Assembly: GCF_024586455.1 (NCBI RefSeq)
Contig: NC_065921.1
Span: 77,886,720 to 77,950,719, forward strand
Source: Bactrocera neohumeralis
Taxonomy: Eukaryota; Arthropoda; Insecta; Diptera; Tephritidae
Reading direction: 5' to 3'
DNA: 64,000 nt
Position numbers and translations under genes: made by a program
Shown: one piece after another, positions 56,525 through 64,000 of the stretch
How positions within the stretch are numbered: position 1 is the stretch's first letter
How the letters are laid out: each line of letters begins with the position of its first letter
The notes under the pieces: model-generated
Told to the model about the DNA's origin: nothing
The model's database searches: none
What the model saw: the letters and a program-made list of their open reading frames with translations, nothing else

Positions 56525-58070
56525 AAGTATAATGTCAAACCCTTTTCTATATAATAAAGCTAAAGTCTAGGCCAAAACATTAAATTTTATTAGCTAATAG
56601 TGTCTGGACCTTGATTCGAAACTGTAAAAAAATACAATGGAAGCCACAATGATCAGATTAACTCTAAAATTTACAAAGTTTGGGAAAATCAATTCGGTGG
56701 ATTACCAATTTACCATAGTGGTCTACACAACCGGAACCTGTTCATTAATACGCACCACAAATGGTCCATCTATCAGCTATGTTATTGTTAGACATGGTAA
56801 TGCTTCACAAAATGAAGTCTGAGACTGACAGTCTGTTAGACTGAAATATGGCCGTTGTATCTTTAGGAACTTGTCGAGTTTTCGGAGCATTGACTTCCTC
56901 GATAAACAACTGAATGGTTTGTATTCGGTAGATTACACATTTATGGCTAAATTTCAGAAACCTGGAACTAGACGGACAGTGTTAGCGCACTCAACCGTCA
57001 CACGAAAACGGCAAATTACCAAAGGTATTAATTTCCAAAGATAAGTATGAGAAGCCGTGAATCGATTCCTTTATACAAAACTTTGATTTTTGACTCTTTA
57101 TCCCTCAAATTACAAATCTGTCCGCATCCTATCGTTTTTAGTTTCCACTTTTCGCTAAATCTGCACTTTTTGGCATTTTTTCCGTGCGCTAACTGAGCCG
57201 AGCGCCAACTTACAAATTTATTTTGCCGTCGATTTCATTGAGTAAGCATTTATTTTGTTGTTTTTATTATTGGCTTAATAAATTAACACTCCTTTCCTTG
57301 ATAAGGTAGTCGGTAATTATCAAAACAAAATTATTTTTTTCTTTTTTTTACCGTTTAATACAGTATTTTTTGTTTATTTGCTTTCGTTTAATGCATTTCT
57401 ATGTTATTGTTGTAATTGTTGTTTATTTCACTGAAATTTTTTCACGTTTCGCACACACTAACTTTCGACCGAAGCATGTGAAGGTATATGCTCTTATCAG
57501 GCGCGTACGCGCTCCATCATAAAAGGTCTCTCGCAAATTCGCTTTGGACAGTGGCTCTACCTTTTAAGTACGACAAATCGTTAAATTAATTTATTTCGTT
57601 AGTCTTTTCTGCAATTTTGTTGCTGTACACTTATTGACAATTGTCTTTCGGAGCCACTTACTGCCGTTGGCGCGCACCGCTAAATTCAAACTGAATTGAA
57701 AGGCGGACCAGCGGCTAGCGTAATCCAGCGCTGGCGAGCATAATGTGCTAAACGGTGCGCTGCAGCCGCATGTGACAGGTGTGGGCCGGAGTTCTCAGCT
57801 ATGTTAATTCGAGTTGACTTTAGTTGCCTTTTAAGGAGATGTTATGTAAAGGCAGCTGGACTTACGTATGGTAGTTAAGTGACCGAAGTGAAGGAAGGCG
57901 ATTTTATCTTAGTGCATAACTTTTTTATTTATTTAAAATTATGAATAAATAAAACAATTACTTAGGCGGCCTTATAAAATTGTATCTAAAAACACCGAGT
58001 GATAGTATCTTGATAATTTTCTCGCAGGTTCAATAGAAGACTGATATTGCCACGCTTTCTCTTGAATTAA
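56525..58070. other. intergenic, possible promoter-like patch
   Basis: No coding region is supported. At about 57510-57560 the sequence CATCATAAAAGGTCTCTCGC has a TATA-like core in a GC-richer context, with no gene visible downstream in the window. It is only weakly suggestive. Confidence 0.35.
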
Positions 58071-58074
58071 CGAG

Positions 58075-58150
58075 TCCCACGACAGTCGGGTCTAAGTAAC
58101 CGGAACGGACCCGGACTATTAACCGGCCAAGAACTGCCAACTCGTCACCA
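58075..58150 (+). repeat. (CAA)n-family repeat, copy 3, tail lost
   Basis: CCCACGACAGTCGGGTCTAA and GTAACCGGAACGGACCCGGA, then GGCCAAGAACTGCCAACTCG and CACCATTCCT. It matches copies at 10015 and 49183. The CAACAAC tail is not seen here. Confidence 0.6.
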
Positions 58151-58229
58151 TTCCTCGACTTTACTTTTCAATTGCCTGATCAGTTGTTATTGGTCTTAAC
58201 GCTGGTCCTAAGGTAGATAAGATAGATAC

Positions 58230-58960
58230 CTACGACTTCGAAGTTATGACTTTCAACAGTGACGTGGAAGCCTAGTCACAAATGCAACTACTGTTTGTTT
58301 CATGACAGGAGATATTTCGTCTTGCCCTCGTTGACTACGAGACCCATTTACTTTGCTTCCTCATTCAGTGTGCAGAAAGCAGAACTAAGGTCGCGAATGT
58401 TGAGGCTTGTACGAAAGGGAGTCGCCCTGTCTGAACTCTCGTTTGGCATCGAACGGCTCAGAGAGCTCCTTTCCGATCCTGACGGAGACTTGATTATTGC
58501 TCAATGTCAGTTTACACAGCCGTTTTAGTTTTGCAGGGAAGGCAAATTCAGACAAAGGCAGCTCCTTTTCGTGCTGTCGAAAGCAGCTTTGAAATCGACG
58601 AAGAGGTGGTGTGTGTCGATTCTCTTTTCACGGGTCTTTTCCAGGGTTATGGCGCATGTTGAATATCTTGTCAGTTGTTGATTTTCTAGGTCTACAGCCA
58701 CACTGATAAGGTCCAATCAGTTTGTAGACGGTGGGTTTTAATCCTTCACACAGTACCCTCGATAGAACCATATGTATATGCGATGTTGAGGATACTTATC
58801 TCATAGTAGTTGGCGCAAATTGTGTGTGTCTACCTTTTTGTAGATTGAGCACACTTAAATTCCAATCGTCGGGCATACTATCGTCGGACCATTTTTCGAT
58901 AGTATTTTCTGTTTGTCGCTGGGATTTCCTGGGTATTTATAAATACCCTAAGGAAATCAT
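58230..58960 (-). mobile_element. RTE-like LINE, reverse transcriptase core fragment
   Basis: The minus strand at about 58620-58570 encodes HHLFVDFKAAFDS, the reverse transcriptase motif with the first catalytic Asp (F-x-D-F-x-x-A-F-D). Upstream it has YSTCAITLEKTREK, and downstream IRLCKLTLSNNQVSVRIGKEL-like and AGRPPSFVQASTFATLVLLS-like scraps across frameshifts. It is the only piece in the window with the catalytic core of this element type. It may be the upstream part of the family represented by the C-terminal fragments. Confidence 0.7.
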
Positions 58961-58964
58961 TTAG

Positions 58965-59905
58965 TACTGTAAAAATATGAAGAATGTAACTAATTCATCC
59001 CTTTCTCTTTATTCGTGTCGGCATGGTGGTTGGAAGCTCATCGAGTGAGATCTCTGTTTAGGAATGTCATACGTTTGAGAAGTAGGAATGTACCAAAAAT
59101 CTCAGATGAGGCATCTAAGCCTTAAACCAATAATAATCAAATCAAGAAATGTTAAACTTTTGGTTATGGAACCCTTGTACTCCGTTATGCGCCTCTAACA
59201 ACAAACCGGTCTAACATTTCACGTTAGCCTTCCAATTAATAGCTGTTACGAACGATTAGCTGAGAAATTTGCATGATAAAATGCCGGCATCGCCTACGTT
59301 CAATGGCTTAGGGAACCCACAAGCGTATACATACATATGTACATATACATACGTATATATGTATACAAGTAAATAATTCAAAATGTAAACAAAAGCAAGC
59401 GAGAGAATAATTGTTTATGTTTACAATTTAAACGAACGCGGCGGGTGCGGTGGGCGTGGCTATGCAAATTTACGTGTCGGAAAGTAAAAGTAAACAAAAG
59501 TGACAGCATCTCGGCATCTCAAGGCACTTGCGAAAATATGCGCTTACAGGTATATATGTACAATTGTACACACATATGTATATAATACAGTACTTATGTA
59601 TAGTACTTTCATACGATTAAAATAAATATAAATTAATAGCATGCGGCTTCATCCGAGAGATCATGTTGGAAAATTTGCGCGTACGAATGCGAGGAAAATG
59701 GTATCACTGAACTCGTTTGAACTCGAAAGCTTTGGCGACACACCGAAATATGAAATTATGGCATTTAAACTCAGCGTATGGGTTTTAATAGGTGATATAA
59801 TTGGAAACAGTTTTTTCTGGCCTAAATTATAAAGGGTTCACTTTTAACAGTAACAATGTTTGAAAGCGAAGATATATAGGTTAGATAAGGTTAAGTAATC
59901 AGGTT
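58965..59905. other. intergenic, TATG microsatellites
   Basis: Tracts of ACATACATATGTACATATAC at 59330-59365. A 63-codon frame at 59641-59832 is uninterrupted but unlike any family I know. A forkhead-site cluster is listed separately. Confidence 0.45.
59385..59496. promoter_or_regulatory. cluster of forkhead-type sites, tentative
   Basis: GTAAACA occurs at 59385-59391 and 59490-59496, its complement TGTTTAC at 59418-59424, and TGTTTAT at 59412-59418. Between them is GTGGGCGTGGCTATGCAAAT. GTAAACA is the known core of FoxO/forkhead binding sites. Three exact sites in 112 bases is more than expected by chance in random DNA, but AT-rich sequence raises the background. It lies about 1.5 kb past the zinc transporter's 3' end. 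Confidence 0.3.
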
Positions 59906-59910
59906 TATAA

Positions 59911-60425
59911 CAGGTTTTGAAAAAAATTCGAAGTTTTCAAAAAAATTCGAAGTTTTGAAAAAAAATCGAAGTTTCGAAAAAAATTCGAAGTTTTGAAAAA
60001 AATTCGAAGTTTTGAAAAAAATTCGAAGTTTTGAAAAAAATTCGAAGTTTTGAAAAAAATTCGAAGTTTTGAAAAAAATTCGAAGTTTTGAAAATAATTC
60101 GAAGTTTTGAAAAAAATTCGAAGTTTATTGAAGGTATTGAAAAAAAATTCGAGTTCGAAAAAATAATAAAGGTTTTTTAAAAAAAAATTCGAATTTAAAA
60201 AAAATTTCGAGGTTTTGAAAAAAATTCGATTGAAAAAAATTTCAATGTTTTAAAAAATCGAGGGTTTGAAGAAATAATTTCGAGGTTTGAAAAAAATAAA
60301 TTCGAATTTTTGAACTCGTGGTTTTGAAAAAAAAATCGAGGTTTAGAGAAAAAAAATCGAGGTTTAGAGGAAAAAATTCGAGGATTGAAAAAAATTTTGA
60401 TGTTTTAAAAAATCGAGTTTTTGAG
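59911..60425. repeat. 19-base satellite array
   Basis: Tandem units of GAAAAAAATTCGAAGTTTT. They are near-perfect to about 60130, then decay into variants (TTCGAGGTTTTGAAAAAAA and shorter) to about 60425. Each unit contains TTCGAA. It ends in A-rich sequence. It is non-coding and lies between intergenic DNA and the zinc transporter's 3' end. Confidence 0.9.
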
Positions 60426-60429
60426 AAAA

Positions 60430-60994
60430 AAAAACTTAAAGAATGTTGCTTTTCAAAATACTTTGCAATATTTTAGTGCAAAAACCAAAAAAAAACACAA
60501 TTTTCATAAACATAATTACAATTTTATTATAATCATTTTGTTCCTGTATATAATAGTTGATGAATTGGATTTAGCTTTTATACCAAAATAAATTAAGTTG
60601 CTTCTTTAAGTTAAGTATAACAGTAAAATAATTATTAATTCAAGCATAAATAAGTAAAATTATTGTGGTTTCACAGCATGAAACTTAGATAACGTTTCTA
60701 GCGTCCAAATTGCGCGTCCATATCAATAAAAGTAGCACTCTTCGCTTATATACAACGAACGGTACCACCACAACAACACGTGCAGATTGAACATAATGAG
60801 TATACACGTGCATACGTATGTTTGAACCTGACGTTTTGGCCGTTGCGCTTTACACACTAAAGTGAAGTTAAATACAAGACTTATTAAGCAGTTTACAAAA
60901 TCTCTAGATCACAATGTCGTATTTCGGGGAATTTTTTCTGCAACGAAAAACGGGCATACAATTAATAAAAATAATTATACACAAAAAAATGATT
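60430..60994. other. zinc transporter 3' flank
   Basis: AT-rich DNA that should contain the transporter's 3' untranslated region (minus strand). TTTATT at about 60523 would read AATAAA on that strand. No other feature is seen. Confidence 0.4.
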
Positions 60995-63900
60995 TCATAC
61001 CCTTAGCTTCATTTCTATTCGATCAATTTCGCCACCCATGAGGTCAACAATATTCTCGCCGTGCTTCAACAGAAACTCCTCCAGTTCTTCAACTTTTTGG
61101 AATGATTGTACCGTCTAAAAGGAGTTACATAAAATAAATCGAGGTTAGAAAAATGTTTAACAACAATTTTAAGTTAATAGTGACACAAGAAAAAACGTTA
61201 AAGTCGGTTGCATCCTTGCCATAATACCCTTCACAAACAAATGCCATACAAGAACTCGATTTTGAACGGTCAGTTTGTATGGCAGCTATGTATATGCTAT
61301 AGTTGTCCGATCTGAACTATTTTATCAGAGTTTTTACCATGGTCTTAGAAAATAACCCATGCCAAATTTCGTGACGATAACTCATCAAATAAAAAACTTT
61401 TCCGTACACAGACTGGACTTTGATCGATCAGTTTGTATGACAGCTATATTCTATAGTGGTCCAATCTGAACAATTTTCTCGGAGATTATACCCCAGTTTT
61501 GGACAATAATCTATGCCAAATTTTTTGAAAATGTTTTGTCACATAAAAAAGTTTTCTATACAAGGACTGGATTTCGGCCGATCATTTTGTATGGCAACTA
61601 TATGCTATAGTGGTCCGATCTAAACAATTTTTTTGAGGATTATAACTTTGTCTTGGATAAAACTTTCTGTCAAATTTCGTGATATCTCATCAAACAAAAA
61701 AGTTTTCCATACAAGGAGTAGCTTTTCAGTGACCAGTTTGCATGGCAGCTATATGCTATAGTGATCCGATATTGACGATTCCGACAAATGAGCAGCTTTT
61801 TGGAGAGAAAAGCACTGTGTAAAATTTCTTATCGATATCTCTTTAACTAATGGACTTCTTATCCTTCTTCTTTACTGGCGTAGACACCGTATACGCGGTT
61901 ATAGCCGAGTTAACAACAGCACGCCAGTGGCGCAAATTTGAGATTCCTTTTTTAATGCGTTGCCATGGTCGTCATTATTTTATTGGGGACGTTATTTACG
62001 TTGCTGGTCAAAAACCAGCGCACAACCTTGGGGAGGAATGATTCGCATTCTCACTTAAGCTCGCCTTCAAACGTATGTTCTTAGGCTACCCAGAGGATAC
62101 TTGGTCTAAGACCGGAAGTCGTGCTGCTTGAGCCAGATGTAAAAGAATCATTTCTGGCCACTCCCAAGTGAATGGCAATCAGAGAACTTTCCTCACTTGC
62201 GTGAACTTTTATGTTTCTACAACAACAACGATGAACATTACTTACTCTCAAGAGATCGTTCAATTCCTGTTTATCCAAATATGAGCGCGTTAACTCACGA
62301 CCATCAAAATCCATTTCGGCCTAAAACAAATTTTAAAATGTTTGAAATTTTAGCACGCATTTACAACATTTAAAGTACAAGCTTCACTCACCTTGTAACG
62401 CACTAGAGAATTGCCCATATCAATGCCTTTGACATCGTGTATGGCGCGTATCATCACATCGCTCTCCAACTCAGCGTTTATCTTATTCAATAAATCCTCT
62501 GATATTGATCTTGAAACGACAATAAAGCGCCGTTATAATTATGCATGCAAACACATTTTTCTACAACACTTACTTGCCTACCAGCGCCGTGGCATTTGTG
62601 TAGATAATAAAGGAGGCTACAGCGCCCAAAATGCCGCCCACCAGCAACGAGCCAACAGCATCGAACACCGGCAGGCCGGTAATTGAAGTGAGACCCATGC
62701 AAGTGGCTGCTACAGCCACGCTGGTCACAGCGGCAGCGTCCTCAGTGAGCACAACATTAACACAGGGATCTTTGCCACTCAACACTGCATACAAATTGTT
62801 AATTAAATGTAATTATATAATTTATGTAACTTGAGAACGCACCGTAATCCTTGAACGACACACCGCTACACTTAGCAGCGCGTTGCAATTCGTTTAACGC
62901 CACGATGAGTGTGGCACCCTCAGACACCAGCGAACCGCCGAGTATGAAGAAAGCCCAGAAGAAATTTTCTACTGGTTCTGGGTGCATCAGACCCGTTATG
63001 CCGTGATACACCGATAAGCCAGCGCCCACACAAAATATGCCAACACCCGAAATGAGCGAAGAAACATACTTCATATTACTATAACCATAAGGATGGTCCG
63101 AATCGGCCATTTGTGTCGACTTGTGTATGCCATAAGCTAAAATGAGTTGGTTTATGGTGTCGGCCAGCGAGTGTATGCTCTCGGCAAACATGCTGTGAGA
63201 GCCCGAGTACACCCAACCGCAGGCTTTGAAGAGGAAATTGAGACCGTTACTGCAGAGGAATATATCAAGAATTATGACAATCTGTGAACATTGGACGCAT
63301 CACTTACATGCCAATCGCAATCAGCACTACCTTTCCCGATTTACCCGTCAAACCGGGCTCTGAGTCAACCACCACTGTGCGTGCGCCAATTTCCCGTCGA
63401 TAGTCACGCAAGCGGCGCTTCACTGTGAAGAGATCTGTAAACCAAAATAGAAAACAAAAAACAATAAATTCGGTTGCATCGAACTTGATTTTGATTGGTC
63501 AGTTTATAGGACTGTCAATGTAATTACTTTGCTGATGTTTCTTGCGTTCTACTTCGCGCTTCAGCTGCTCCTTAAGCAAACTCTCACGTGAGCCCCACAC
63601 ACCGATCGCCTTCGCTTCGACATCTTTACGCCAATACACCGTTATAGGTGGCTCCTGTTCGTATGGCGAACGGCGTTTTATCTTAGATAGACTTTCCAAG
63701 TCTGACGCTTTCAGCAAAAAATCGCTCATGGCACGTGCGGGAGTTATGAAATTGCGCTCCAAAGAGGAACGATTGAAATCCACCAAAACGCGCTTCTTTA
63801 AATTGTACGAAAATATGTTTATGTTATATGGATAATTTAAAAAGTTTATACAGTCTTCTTACCGGCTTCTGCACAACAACCTCGGCAACTGGCGGAGCTG

Positions 63901-64000
63901 CTTGCTTTGTTTGTTGCACAACCGTTGTTGTGACTGTCGCTGTGCCAATATCCGTTGTTGTGGTCGTAACGACTTTTGGTTTTGGTTGTGTTGCTTTTGC
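60995..64000 (-). CDS. ZnT49B: ZnT9/SLC30A9-type zinc transporter, 3' part (runs off the window)
   Basis: A cation-diffusion-facilitator protein. In mammals ZnT9 exports zinc from mitochondria. The exons seen (minus) are 64000-63863 (partial), 63795-63528, 63434-63308, 63249-62843, 62784-62574, 62509-62392, 62320-62246 and 61114-60995, with all phases matching. The partial exon is Thr/Val/Gln-rich linker. Next is the ZnT9-specific cytoplasmic region (FITPARAMSDFLLKASDLE..RRSPYEQ..VYWRKDVEAKA). Then come the membrane segments: IAINGLNFLFKACGWVYSGS, HSLAD (the HxxxD zinc site of helix 2), SSLISGVGIFCVGAGLSVY, SLVSEGATL (this family's helix 5 variant), AATCMGLTSITG and VGGILGAVASFIIYTNATAL. The C-terminal cytoplasmic part is AIHDVKGIDMG, DFDGRELTRSYLDKQE and LLKHGENIVD. 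The N-terminus lies beyond 64000. The symbol is given by orthology from memory. Confidence 0.9.
61188..61850 (+). repeat. dispersed 150-base-unit repeat, copy in a transporter intron
   Basis: The head is ACAAGAAAAAACGTTAAAGT, then ATAATACCCTTCAC. Four units follow, marked GTATGGCAGCTAT..GCTATAG or close variants at about 61276, 61432, 61589 and 61741. The last unit runs into GAGCAGCTTTTTGGAGAGAA and TCGATATCTC. The final ATACCCTG palindrome is replaced by a LINE tail at about 61850. It lies in the last intron of the zinc transporter. Confidence 0.7.
61851..61950 (-). mobile_element. RTE-like LINE 3' tail in a transporter intron
   Basis: CTTCTTCTTTACTGGCGTAG and TATACGCGGTTATAGCCGAG, then TTAACAACAGCACGCCAG, is the complement of the LINE tail at 2480-2555. 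It is truncated after about 90 bases. Its insertion appears to have cut into the end of the neighbouring dispersed repeat. Confidence 0.7.
62045..62220 (-). repeat. dispersed repeat block shared with 28590-28760
   Basis: On the minus strand it has AAAGTTCACGCAAGTGAGG, TGCCATTCACTTGGGAGTG, ACTTCCGGTCTTAGACCAAG and TATCCTCTGGGTAGCC, in the order seen at 28590-28760 on the plus strand. It is intronic, with no coding frame. Confidence 0.65.

Noticed and set aside
59911..60425. CRISPR array
   Set aside because: The repeats are directly adjacent with no unique spacers, and the window is eukaryotic.

Overview
This is a eukaryotic, AT-rich window of the kind seen in higher flies. It has short introns with GT..AG borders, TACA/TATG microsatellites and dense transposon debris. 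Its recognisable proteins match insect families. The near-identical end of the resilin protein and the types of mobile element suggest a cyclorrhaphan fly, probably a tephritid fruit fly. That placement is inference, because no species-specific marker was searched. There is no bacterial operon, CRISPR array, rRNA or convincing tRNA.

Five host genes can be supported, each with exons joined in phase. They are mitochondrial Mn superoxide dismutase (Sod2, minus, 12048-12920), vitamin K epoxide reductase (Vkor, plus, 31314-31963), pro-resilin (plus, 39650-42180), an arylsulfatase B-like enzyme (minus, 42811-49571, eight exons), and the 3' part of a ZnT9/SLC30A9-type zinc transporter (minus, 60995 to beyond 64000). 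Pro-resilin and the sulfatase converge, with about 80 bases between the resilin polyadenylation signal and the sulfatase stop codon. The last sulfatase exon lies behind a 2.5-kb intron filled with two transposon relics. A reader following only the open frame would end the protein 57 residues early, at a stop that overlaps a canonical splice donor.

Much of the rest is mobile-element remains. They include an RTE-like LINE family (about ten pieces), an RNase H-bearing LINE family without a poly-A tail, and other LINE C-termini. DNA transposons include several mariner relics, one 2.5 kb long with about 120-base inverted repeats and a nested LINE with a 14-base target duplication. There is also a short internally deleted mariner and at least five copies of a transposase family with GGTGATCC-like ends. 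Other repeats are a 490-base MITE flanked by TTA, a SINE-like chimera in two copies, a dispersed repeat with about 150-base internal units, a 19-base satellite and a 72-base in-frame repeat.

The five genes do not form a pathway. They are ordinary single genes spread through transposon-rich intergenic DNA. Sod2, resilin and a ZnT9-type gene lie on chromosome arm 2R in Drosophila as I recall, so the window may keep arm-level (Muller C) content. This was not checked. I saw no undescribed multi-gene system. The most interesting signals are the hidden sulfatase exon, the nested mariner and LINE, the SINE-like chimera, and the repeat families that link distant parts of the window.
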